Both the position numbers and the translations under genes were made by a program. Below, piece after piece: positions 1 to 6,155 of a stretch of DNA of 6,241 nt. The notes below the pieces were generated by a model, which was not told where the DNA came from, made no database searches, and was given only the letters and a program-made list of their open reading frames with translations. The stretch comes from Patescibacteria group bacterium (GTDB lineage: Bacteria; Patescibacteriota; Patescibacteriia; XYB2-FULL-38-15), in NCBI GenBank assembly GCA_018818855.1, contig JAHIRI010000012.1:1-6241 (forward strand). Direction: 5' to 3'. Every line of letters begins with the position of its first letter. Position 1 is the stretch's first letter.

Positions 1-327
1 GTAACGTTTTAAAACTTCAATCAATCCAACCAAATGATCAGCATGCGGATGAGTTAATATCATCAAATCAATTTCCCTATCATAGAACGGCATATTTTCG
101 CCAAGTTTTTCCACTACAGCATTTGTCGGTCCGCCGTCAATTAAAATTCTTTGATGTTCCGGAGTCTTTATCAAAATCGCATCACCCTGCCCAACATCAA
201 AAAAATCTACTTCAAGCACCTTACTTTCATTTGAAAATTGAAAAAAAGAAGTTCCGGCCAAAATAACCAACGCGGAAAACATTCCGACGAGGCGCATTAC
301 TATTTTTTTGTTTCGCAAATTAAACAT
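1..327 (-). CDS. ComEC-type metallo-beta-lactamase-fold hydrolase, 3' end cut by window edge
   Basis: Partial gene: 109 codons are visible, reading from an ATG at 327 to the left edge with no stop. Residues about 11-29 form one hydrophobic segment after a basic start (RNKK), so the protein is probably membrane-anchored or exported with its catalytic domain outside. The fold is shown by FFDVGQGDAILIKTP (42-56), then ILIDGGP (61-67), then the metal-binding LTHPHADHLVGL (91-102), whose HxHxDH residues are H93, H95, D97 and H98. This is the signature of the hydrolase domain that usually forms the C-terminus of ComEC/Rec2, thought to degrade the non-transforming DNA strand during uptake. It starts 19 bases after comEC, so it looks like the detached third domain of that protein. 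No clear Shine-Dalgarno sequence precedes the ATG; M11 and M16 are possible but would shorten or remove the basic N-terminus. Family membership is firm; the DNA-uptake role is inferred from context. Confidence 0.88.
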   Translation of the reverse strand, partial: MFNLRNKKIVMRLVGMFSALVILAGTSFFQFSNESKVLEVDFFDVGQGDAILIKTPEHQRILIDGGPTNAVVEKLGENMPFYDREIDLMILTHPHADHLVGLIEVLKRY

Positions 328-336
328 GGCAAATAA

Positions 337-371
337 GTTTCAAGTTTTAAGTTCCAGGTTTTAAGTTTTTA
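337..371. repeat. Five tandem degenerate heptamers (plus-strand consensus GTTTTAA)
   Basis: Read on the plus strand in steps of seven, the units are GTTTCAA, GTTTTAA, GTTCCAG, GTTTTAA and GTTTTTA. On the sense (minus) strand the pattern is TTnnAAC. The array covers the last codons of comEC (the NLKPGT tail), its TAA stop at 347-349 and about half of the spacer to the next gene. Similar heptamer strings, as I recall them, are scattered between genes in Patescibacteria genomes; that is memory, not a search. No function is evident. Confidence 0.7.
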
Positions 372-1876
372 CTTTTCCGCCAAATAAACCAACTGATTAA
401 AAAATAAAATATTATCAAAAAAACCCAGTGCATTTTCCCCGCTTCGCCCGAGGCCCAGGGAATTTTTGCTAAAAATCTAACCACTTCAATTATATAACTT
501 AAAACCAACCACGCCAACCAACCAATAATCTGTCCAAGGCCGGAAAAAATTATTCCTCCAAACACGGCGATAGTTCCGAGCGCCATGGCGAGCGGAATCA
601 TCGGCAAAATCAAAATGTTGGCAAGCGGAGCAACAAACGAAACCCGCCCAAAAGTATACAAAATTAAAGGCAATGTCAAAACAATCGCTGACATTGTCGT
701 GGCAAACGATTCTTTAATGCCGAAGATTGACGGAGCTTTTTCCAAATACTTTTCAAAAATAGGCGAGAGATACACAAGGCCGATCGTCGCGGCAAAAGAT
801 AATTGGAACCCAACATCAAAAACCAAAATTTTCGGATTGAAAATAAGCATCACGGCCGCGGCCAAAAGAAGCGCGTTTTTAATTTTAGAAAGCCGGCCAA
901 CTTGAGTCGCGAACAATACGAGCAATCCCATCAACGCCGCGCGAACGACCGAAGCTTGGGCGCCGGTCAAAATCACAAAAAATAAAATTCCAGAAAGGGC
1001 GATCCAAAAAGATTTTTTTCTGCCAACTCCGATATTTTTTGTAATTTGTAAAAGCAAAACGGCGAGGATTGTAATGTTGTATCCGGAAATGGCGACAATG
1101 TGCGTCGTGCCGGTAATACTGAACATATCCATCAAACTTTGCGGAATGCCGCGCTTCGCGCCGTAAAGAAGTCCGCCCAAGAACGCGGCCTGCGGCTCTG
1201 GTAAAATACGATTCACGGTCGCGACCAATTTTTCTTTGATAAATAAAATCCCCGCGATAATTTTATTTCCCTCGCCGCTTTTTAATAATTTTATTTCCGG
1301 CCAATAACACACTGAATAGATGTTTTCTTTCGCCAAATATTTATCATAAGCAAAATCTTCAATCGGTTCTGGTTTTTGTAATTTGCAAGTGACTTCCAAT
1401 TCGTCGCCATAATGATAAACCGGATAAAGTTGGGCATTGACTAGCACGTTGCCCTCCACTTTTTGCGCCCAAGGCGCATCCGCCTTTGGCGAAATTTTTT
1501 CACTTTTAATTTTTAATTTTGTTCCAGCTTCACGCGTATCCGGCTCGGCGGCCACAATGCCGGAAAAAGTAAATTTATCACCATTATAAAAACTGATCTG
1601 ATTTTCGTCCGCCGCCGGCGTGCTGGCTGTAAAACGTAGTATTCCCAAAAATAAAAAAATCCCTCCCAAGCCGATGATGATAAAAATCTTTTTATTATTC
1701 CCCTCCTTTCCAAGGAGGGGTTGGGGGTGGTTCGACGGCCATCCGAAAAACAAAAAACCGCATCCAGCGAGAAAGATCGCGAACGCGGCCCAAAGTGGCA
1801 GAAATAAATAAGAAGCCAAGCCGACTCCGACAATAAAAAATAAACAAGAATAGAAAAATATTTTTGATTTAGACAT
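347..1876 (-). CDS. comEC: ComEC/Rec2-family competence membrane protein (lacks the C-terminal hydrolase domain)
   Basis: A 509-residue polytopic membrane protein, the channel that carries single-stranded DNA across the inner membrane in natural transformation. Residues about 6-45 and 64-82 are N-terminal membrane helices. About 92-200 is the soluble OB-like DUF4131 region. About 225-500 is the Competence domain: the diagnostic stretch AFLGGLLYGAKRGIP (231-245), then TGTTHIVAISGYN (255-267), AQASVVRAALMGL (306-318) and DVGFQLSFAATIGL (354-367), followed by further hydrophobic helices. Full ComEC proteins are about 700-800 residues; this one stops after the membrane domain and the hydrolase domain follows as a separate gene. 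The ATG lies 15 bases after the leuS stop, with a GGGGAGGG Shine-Dalgarno only 1-2 bases away, so coupled translation with leuS is plausible. Two repeats lie inside the frame: a palindrome giving residues about 49-61 between helices, and heptamers forming the C-terminal tail. Family assignment is secure; actual competence of the organism is inferred. Confidence 0.93.
   Translation of the reverse strand: MSKSKIFFYSCLFFIVGVGLASYLFLPLWAAFAIFLAGCGFLFFGWPSNHPQPLLGKEGNNKKIFIIIGLGGIFLFLGILRFTASTPAADENQISFYNGDKFTFSGIVAAEPDTREAGTKLKIKSEKISPKADAPWAQKVEGNVLVNAQLYPVYHYGDELEVTCKLQKPEPIEDFAYDKYLAKENIYSVCYWPEIKLLKSGEGNKIIAGILFIKEKLVATVNRILPEPQAAFLGGLLYGAKRGIPQSLMDMFSITGTTHIVAISGYNITILAVLLLQITKNIGVGRKKSFWIALSGILFFVILTGAQASVVRAALMGLLVLFATQVGRLSKIKNALLLAAAVMLIFNPKILVFDVGFQLSFAATIGLVYLSPIFEKYLEKAPSIFGIKESFATTMSAIVLTLPLILYTFGRVSFVAPLANILILPMIPLAMALGTIAVFGGIIFSGLGQIIGWLAWLVLSYIIEVVRFLAKIPWASGEAGKMHWVFLIIFYFLISWFIWRKSKNLKPGT
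1700..1720. repeat. Perfect palindrome inside comEC (9-bp arms, 3-base loop)
   Basis: The left arm CCCCTCCTT (1700-1708) is the exact reverse complement of the right arm AAGGAGGGG (1712-1720), around a TCC loop. A further GT-rich flank, TTGGGGGTGG, runs to 1730. On the sense strand it reads CCACCCCCAA followed by the hairpin. It adds the segment NHPQPLLGKEGNN (about residues 49-61) between the first helices and the next one in ComEC. Near-identical CCCCTCCTTnnnAAGGAGGGG hairpins are, as far as I recall, dispersed repeats in many uncultivated bacterial genomes, so this looks like an inserted REP-like unit that kept the frame open. Confidence 0.72.
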
Positions 1877-1877
1877 A

Positions 1878-1885
1878 CCCTCCCC
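1878..1885 (-). promoter_or_regulatory. Ribosome binding site of comEC, unusually close to the start
   Basis: The sense strand reads AAAAGGGGAGGGTATG. The GGAGG core is only two bases from the ATG, shorter than the usual 5-9; pairing through the upstream AAGGGG would give a more normal gap. No alternative start codon nearby fits the N-terminal helix, so the ATG at 1876 is kept. Confidence 0.6.
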
Positions 1886-1891
1886 TTTTGT

Positions 1892-4800
1892 CTAGACCAC
1901 GATGTTCACTAAGCGCCCTTTTACAAAAATTAATTTTTTAATTTTCTGGCCCTCAACCCACTTTTTTACTTTCTCACTTTCCGTCGCGACTTTTTTCGCT
2001 TCTTCTTCGCTGATATCGGCTTTAACTCTAATAATATCGCGCATTTTCCCGTTTATCTGCACAATCAAATCAATCTCTTCTTCAACAATTAACTTCGGAT
2101 CATATTTTGGCCAGTCTGCCAGATGAATACTTTTTTTGTTTCCCGTTTTTTCCCAAAGTTCTTCAGCCAAATGCGACGCAAACGGCGCGAGTGTTTTCAA
2201 AAAATCCTGCCACGCCTCGCGGCTGATTATTTTTTCATCGGCCAGTGCGTTCGTTAAAATCATGAGTTGCGAAACCGCCGTATTGAATTTCATCGCCTCA
2301 ATATCTTCACCGACTTTTTTTATTGTTTTATTCAAGAGCCGTTCTGCCCCACTAGAAATTTTATTTTTTCCATTGACCACTTTGTCACTTAATTTCCAAA
2401 CTCTTTCCAAAAATCTGAAAACTCCAACCACGCCTTTTTCATCCCATGGAATGGCCTGCTCAAATGGACCCATAAACATTTCATAAACCCGCAAAGTGTC
2501 CGCGCCAAAACGCGCTACGATGTCGTCGGGATTTACAACATTGCCGCGCGATTTGGACATTTTTTCTCCGCCCTCGCCTAAAATCAGACCATGCGAAGTT
2601 CTTTTTTTATACGGCTCATCACCGCACTCTTTCGGAATCACTCCAATATCATACAAAAATTTATACCAAAATCTGGAATATAAAAGATGCAAATTATTAT
2701 GTTCCATCCCGCCGTTGTACCAGTCAACTGGCATCCAATACCGCAATTTTTCATTGACCCCACTCAACCAATTCTCTAAAAATTTAATTTTATCTTTATC
2801 ACCCAATCCTTTCCGGTCATCTACTTCATACTTATTAATATATTTATAGTGTGCCAAATTATATTGAGGCGAAACAATTCGATACCTGAAACCCCACAAC
2901 TGTGCCAACTCGTCTTCGGGCAAATCGCGCGCAAACATATTTTGCTTCGCACCCCCATAAGTCAAACTGTAAATATCTTCTCCGTCCTTATACATAGGCA
3001 CAATTTCCGCACGCACGCCGTCTTTTCCAAATACTATATTGCCGCTATGTTCTTCGCTTACCTCAAACCCCTGTTCGCCTAAATACTTTTCCACCTCTTT
3101 CTTTTGGAAAGTCATCAGAGAAATAGTTCTAAGCGGAACCCATAAATTTCCGTTTATCCCATTCAACAAAAATCTGTTACCTGCCCATACTGTAATATTT
3201 TTTTGTTTCAAATCGGAATAAATTTTTTTAAACACCTCAAAATATTTTTTATCTTTTTCGGTCGTTTCAATCGCGGGCTTAGGTTTAAAACTAGGTAATT
3301 TTAGAAAATCTTTATTATTCTCTGGGTCACAGTAGCGCAAAAAATACCAGGACGACCCCGCCCAGTTCGGCATTGTATCCGTTTCGCGTCGCGCCTCGCC
3401 GCCGCACTTCGGGCACTTTGTTTTCACCCATTTTTCCATCGCGGCCAGCGGTGACTCGCCCGTATCAGTCGGCTCGTATTTTTTTACCTTCGGCAATTCA
3501 AGCGGCAAATCTTTTTCCGGAACCGGCACCCAACCGGTGTTTTTTGCAGTCAAAACTAAATTCAATAATTCCGGATATTTTTTTGAATCAAAATGACCGA
3601 AACCTGACCAAAGTTCATAACTCCACCCGGCTGGCAAATTTTTATACATTTCTGTCTTGATATACGGATCATCATCAGATAAAACTAAATTTTTACTGCC
3701 AACTAATTTATCAACTGTCTCCCACTTAACCGGCGCTTCCCAAAATTTCCGCAGTGCGTCAATATCGGAATCTTTCAATTCTTTTCTAAACCAACTCCAA
3801 TCCCGCTCTTCTACACTACCAACCGCAGAAGCAACCAAAAATAAATGGCCAATATTTTTCTTGGCTTTTTCCACGAGATGCAACGCTGCTTTGCTGCCCA
3901 AACTATGACCAATAATGATATCGTCTTCTCCCAATTTTTCTGCGAATGGCAGTAATTCTTCCATCCACGATTCAACTGTCGGATGTTCGCTCGTGGAAAT
4001 CGTTGGATTATAAACTTCAAACCAGCGCGCTTCCAATTCTTTTTTCAGCCACGGCAACCAATTTCCCTCACCACTTCCTTCAAATCCGTGGATCAACAAA
4101 ACTTTCTGTTTTTTCTTGGCGCAATTTTCGCAATAGACGAGCGGAATCGGCTCACCCCAATATCTTTGCCGCGAAAAAACCCAATCGCGCAATTTATAAT
4201 TCACGGCTTTTTTACCAATATTCTTTTCTTCCAGCCACTTGGTAATTTTTTCTTTCGCCTCGGTCGTAGATAAACCGTCAAGAAAATCTGAATTGACAGC
4301 AACACCTTCGCCCTCAAAACAAAAAGTCGCCGTTTCTTGTCCCTGTTTTATTATATCTGCATACTGATATTTCAAGGTTTTTGTCAAACTTTCTTCATAA
4401 GTTTCTCCTTCTCTCTTAGTAATCGCTACTGAAAAATGTATTTTTTTATCATCCAAATTATTCCAAACCGGCTCGACAACATGCTTGATATGAATGGGAC
4501 TATCATATTTTACTTCCGATTTTTCATTCATCGCATTAGCAAATTCAAAATCCCGTTCGTCGTGCGCCGGGACAGCCATAATCGCGCCAGTGCCATAACC
4601 AGTCAAAACATAATCCGCCACCCAAATAGGAATTTCTTCGTTGTTCGCCGGATTGACTGCCTTGATCCCCTTTAACTCCACTCCTGTTTTTTCTTTTGAC
4701 TCTTGTCGTTCCAAATCAGATTTTCCTTTCGCTTTATGAACATACTCATGAACCTCATCCCAGTTTTTTATTTTCGATTCCAATTTATGAATCAACTCAT

Positions 4801-6064
4801 GCTCCGGCGCCAAAACCATATATGTCGCGCCAAAAAGCGTGTCCGGCCGAGTGGTAAAAACTTTTATTTTCTTATCACCATAAATTGATTCTAAAAACTC
4901 TGCTCTTAATGCGTCATTTTTCCCGATTCTCCTTTCTTTAGGCGCGGTAATTCTATAACACTCGGCAAACCAATGCGGCTCCGGAACTCTAAATTTATAT
5001 CCTTCCAATTCTACTATTTTATCTCCGAGATCATGATCGAATGTGCCAATTTCCAAAGTGAAATCTCCAGCATCATAAATACTAACCCTAAATTTCGGAT
5101 TTTCTTTATCTTCTGTTTTTTTATACCCTAAATTTTCTATAATCTTGCGAGCTTTACCAAAATCTTTTTCCAGCACCCCACAATCAACATCTCGGGGATC
5201 ATCAAAAACACAACCATAATAACCAGCTACGCCAAAAGTTCCATTGAACCAAACTTTAATTTTTTCTTTAGTAAGTGCATTGTTTACCTGATCTAATACC
5301 TCAAACATTTTATCAATCTTTTGACTTGAATGTTTTTCCCCTAAATTTATTTTCTCCGCCTTTATTCCAAAATCCACTTCCGCACCTTCTGATTTTCCAA
5401 TCCAATTTATTTGCCCCTCTTTTATTCGCGGAGAGTAATCAACTTTTTCCAAACCGGAAAGCAGCCGCTCGGCGTATTTTGTAATTTTTATCATCCACTG
5501 CTCTTTCATCTTTTTTACGACCGTGCCGCCGCAACGTTCGCAGACGCCGTTCACCACTTCTTCATTTGCCAAACCGATTTTACACTTTGTGCACCAATTG
5601 ATGGCGATTTTATCTTTGTACGCCAATCCGTGTTTAAAAAATTGTAAAAACATCCATTGCGTCCATTTGTAATATTCCGGATCGGTTGTATTAATTTCTC
5701 GCGACCAATCAAAAGAAAAACCAAGCGACTTTAACTGCCGCGTAAAATTTTTAATATTTTTTTCCGTGGCCACAGCCGGCTGAATTCCGGTTTTGATGGC
5801 ATAATTTTCCGTGGGCAAGCCGAAGGCGTCCCAGCCGATTGGGTACAAAACATTTTTTCCTTCCATCCGTTTTTTTCGCGCAATGATATCCAGAGCTGTA
5901 TAACTTCGCGGATGGCCGACGTGCAGACCTTCCCCTGATGGATAAGGAAATTCAATCAAACAATAAAACTTCTCCTTTTTAGGATTTTCTTTGGCTTCAT
6001 AAATCTTTTCCTTTTCCCACTTTTTCTGCCATTTAGCTTCAATTTTCTTAAAATTATATTCCAT
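1892..6064 (-). CDS. leuS: Leucyl-tRNA synthetase with large inserted enzyme-like domains
   Basis: Class I synthetase joining leucine to tRNA-Leu in the cytoplasm; 1390 residues against about 810-880 usually. Core landmarks in order: PYPSGEGLHVGHPRSY with HVGH at 48-51; zinc ribbon C158/C161 and C175/C178; editing (CP1) motifs TTRPDT at 404-409 and GTGAIMAVPAHDERD at 491-505, where T409 and D505 match E. coli T252 and D345; YKLRDWVFSRQRYWGEPIP (623-641); second zinc ribbon C645/C648 and C884/C887; ETDTMPNWAGSSWYFLRY (894-911); MPVDWYNGGMEHNNLHLL (1111-1128); KMSKS at 1168-1172; anticodon-binding region about 1190-1320; C-terminal domain to 1390. Every catalytic and editing landmark is kept, so it should be active. 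Extra blocks lie at about 240-396, 531-580, 649-843 and 918-1106 and are described separately. The ATG gives the usual MEYNFKKIEAKWQKKWE start; no Shine-Dalgarno precedes it (ATAATATTTTTT). It is the first visible gene of the leuS-comEC-hydrolase group. The LeuRS call is certain; the domain borders are good to about 5-10 residues. Confidence 0.97.
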   Translation of the reverse strand: MEYNFKKIEAKWQKKWEKEKIYEAKENPKKEKFYCLIEFPYPSGEGLHVGHPRSYTALDIIARKKRMEGKNVLYPIGWDAFGLPTENYAIKTGIQPAVATEKNIKNFTRQLKSLGFSFDWSREINTTDPEYYKWTQWMFLQFFKHGLAYKDKIAINWCTKCKIGLANEEVVNGVCERCGGTVVKKMKEQWMIKITKYAERLLSGLEKVDYSPRIKEGQINWIGKSEGAEVDFGIKAEKINLGEKHSSQKIDKMFEVLDQVNNALTKEKIKVWFNGTFGVAGYYGCVFDDPRDVDCGVLEKDFGKARKIIENLGYKKTEDKENPKFRVSIYDAGDFTLEIGTFDHDLGDKIVELEGYKFRVPEPHWFAECYRITAPKERRIGKNDALRAEFLESIYGDKKIKVFTTRPDTLFGATYMVLAPEHELIHKLESKIKNWDEVHEYVHKAKGKSDLERQESKEKTGVELKGIKAVNPANNEEIPIWVADYVLTGYGTGAIMAVPAHDERDFEFANAMNEKSEVKYDSPIHIKHVVEPVWNNLDDKKIHFSVAITKREGETYEESLTKTLKYQYADIIKQGQETATFCFEGEGVAVNSDFLDGLSTTEAKEKITKWLEEKNIGKKAVNYKLRDWVFSRQRYWGEPIPLVYCENCAKKKQKVLLIHGFEGSGEGNWLPWLKKELEARWFEVYNPTISTSEHPTVESWMEELLPFAEKLGEDDIIIGHSLGSKAALHLVEKAKKNIGHLFLVASAVGSVEERDWSWFRKELKDSDIDALRKFWEAPVKWETVDKLVGSKNLVLSDDDPYIKTEMYKNLPAGWSYELWSGFGHFDSKKYPELLNLVLTAKNTGWVPVPEKDLPLELPKVKKYEPTDTGESPLAAMEKWVKTKCPKCGGEARRETDTMPNWAGSSWYFLRYCDPENNKDFLKLPSFKPKPAIETTEKDKKYFEVFKKIYSDLKQKNITVWAGNRFLLNGINGNLWVPLRTISLMTFQKKEVEKYLGEQGFEVSEEHSGNIVFGKDGVRAEIVPMYKDGEDIYSLTYGGAKQNMFARDLPEDELAQLWGFRYRIVSPQYNLAHYKYINKYEVDDRKGLGDKDKIKFLENWLSGVNEKLRYWMPVDWYNGGMEHNNLHLLYSRFWYKFLYDIGVIPKECGDEPYKKRTSHGLILGEGGEKMSKSRGNVVNPDDIVARFGADTLRVYEMFMGPFEQAIPWDEKGVVGVFRFLERVWKLSDKVVNGKNKISSGAERLLNKTIKKVGEDIEAMKFNTAVSQLMILTNALADEKIISREAWQDFLKTLAPFASHLAEELWEKTGNKKSIHLADWPKYDPKLIVEEEIDLIVQINGKMRDIIRVKADISEEEAKKVATESEKVKKWVEGQKIKKLIFVKGRLVNIVV
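2747..3313 (-). other. LeuRS insert 4: second nucleotidyltransferase-like domain, metal site lost
   Basis: Residues about 918-1106, between RYCDPENN and the MPVDWYNGGMEH core motif, where bacterial LeuRS has only some 15-20 residues. It lines up by eye with insert 1: KYFEVFKKIYSDLKQKNITVW (940-960) against KMFEVLDQVNNALTKEKIKVW; VEKYLGEQGFEV (991-1002) against ARKIIENLGYKK; VRAEIVPMY (1017-1025) against FTLEIGTFD; RYRIVSP (1060-1066) against CYRITAP; and KDKIKFLENWL (1090-1100) against KNDALRAEFLESI. The R-D-V-D metal motif of insert 1 is replaced by LRTIS, so transfer activity is unlikely. It may be a binding or dimerising partner of insert 1. The resemblance is seen directly; the fold is inferred. 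Confidence 0.62.
3536..4120 (-). other. LeuRS insert 3: RBBP9/YdeN-like alpha/beta serine hydrolase domain
   Basis: Residues about 649-843 form a complete small alpha/beta hydrolase. It opens with KVLLIHGFEGSGEGNWLPWL (654-673), typical of the RBBP9/YdeN (Ser_hydrolase) family, followed by a VYNPT strand end (684-688). The nucleophile elbow is GHSLGS with S721; the acid is in LSDDDPYI, most likely D799; the base is H824 in GFGHFDSKKYPEL. All three triad residues are present and correctly ordered, and about 195 residues is a whole domain of this family. The host sequence resumes as GWVPVPEKDLPLELP (844-858), which in ordinary LeuRS directly follows YCENC. The domain therefore sits just after the first CxxC half of the zinc ribbon, whose second half is C884/C887. 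Domain identity is strong. Its substrate is unknown; members of this fold include amino-acid ester hydrolases, so an aminoacyl ester is one guess. Confidence 0.88.
4325..4474 (-). other. LeuRS insert 2: short extension of unknown origin in the editing domain exit
   Basis: Residues about 531-580, between HIKHVV (525-530) and the conserved GEGVAVNSDFLDGL (585-598). Ordinary bacterial LeuRS has about 10-20 residues here; this one has about 50. The segment contains KIHFSVAITKREGETYEESL, mostly charged and probably alpha/beta mixed, with no motif I recognise. As I recall, other Patescibacteria LeuRS carry a NUDIX domain near this point, but no NUDIX box (GX5EX7REUXEEXGU) is visible here. It could be a shrunken remnant or a lineage-specific loop. 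Confidence 0.5.
4877..5347 (-). other. LeuRS insert 1: nucleotidyltransferase (MNT/ANT2''-like) domain
   Basis: Residues about 240-396, placed between GAEVDFGI (227-234) and DKKIKVFTTRPDT (397-409), which are near neighbours in ordinary LeuRS. It begins with a helix (DKMFEVLDQVNNAL), then KVWFNGTFGVAGYYG (270-284), resembling the VWLDGGWGVDALLG opening of the aminoglycoside 2''-nucleotidyltransferase-like family. The metal pair follows as RDVDCGV (D292, D294), then ARKIIENLGY (305-314), then FTLEIGTFD (335-343) with E338 as the likely third acid. The tail has a FRVPEPHWFAECYR stretch and KNDALRAEFLESI, matching the helical end of that family. The usual GS/GG is GT here (G275-T276). Nucleotidyltransferase fold is a fairly confident call; activity and substrate are unknown. 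Confidence 0.72.
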
Positions 6065-6087
6065 AAAAAATATTATTGTTCAAGCAA

Positions 6088-6155
6088 GGCTGAAAGCCGC
6101 GTCGAGAACCTTTTCTCTTAAAACGCTTCTCGACCCCCCCCCCGCTACGGCGGGG
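6088..6155 (-). promoter_or_regulatory. Structured leader of leuS with two hairpins and a small third one
   Basis: Three inverted repeats are visible: CCCCGC/GCGGGG around a four-base loop (6140-6155); GTCGAGAA (6101-6108) with TTCTCGAC (6127-6134), 8 perfect pairs around 18 bases; and GGCT/AGCC (6088-6098). The arm at 6127-6133 could instead pair, with one bulge, with the upstream TTCTTCGA (6161-6168, sense), so two exclusive folds exist. No T-box sequence is seen, and no T-run directly follows a hairpin, so this is not a classical attenuator. It may equally be a dispersed hairpin repeat. Confidence 0.45.
6134..6143. repeat. Run of ten C (ten G in the leuS leader)
   Basis: A homopolymer of ten C on the plus strand sits between the two leader hairpins, the last four C also serving as a hairpin arm. 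Such runs slip during replication and are also prone to sequencing or assembly length errors. Confidence 0.8.

Noticed and set aside
585..905. Plus-strand open frames across comEC and leuS, such as 585-905, 2136-2486, 2496-2849 and 3983-4273
   Set aside because: They lie opposite well-supported conserved genes, have no ribosome binding sites and give low-complexity translations without recognisable motifs.
3811..4020. Short alternative-frame minus-strand reading frames inside leuS and comEC (also 1513-1833 and 5731-5955)
   Set aside because: Out-of-frame shadows of the real proteins with no domain signature or start signal.
4325..4474. A functional NUDIX domain in insert 2
   Set aside because: The segment is only about 50 residues and has no NUDIX box; a functional domain would need around 130.
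2747..5347. LeuRS inserts as inteins
   Set aside because: The junctions lack the Cys/Ser start, the terminal His-Asn and a following Cys/Ser/Thr; insert 3 runs from C-A-K to N-T-G. The inserts also match other enzyme families, not splicing or homing-endonuclease domains.
1892..6064. Chimeric assembly or several fused neighbouring genes
   Set aside because: Each insert is flanked on both sides by LeuRS sequence that continues the core in the right order and the same frame, and none of the insert junctions has its own start codon with a ribosome binding site or a stop. A misassembly would rarely preserve this three times.
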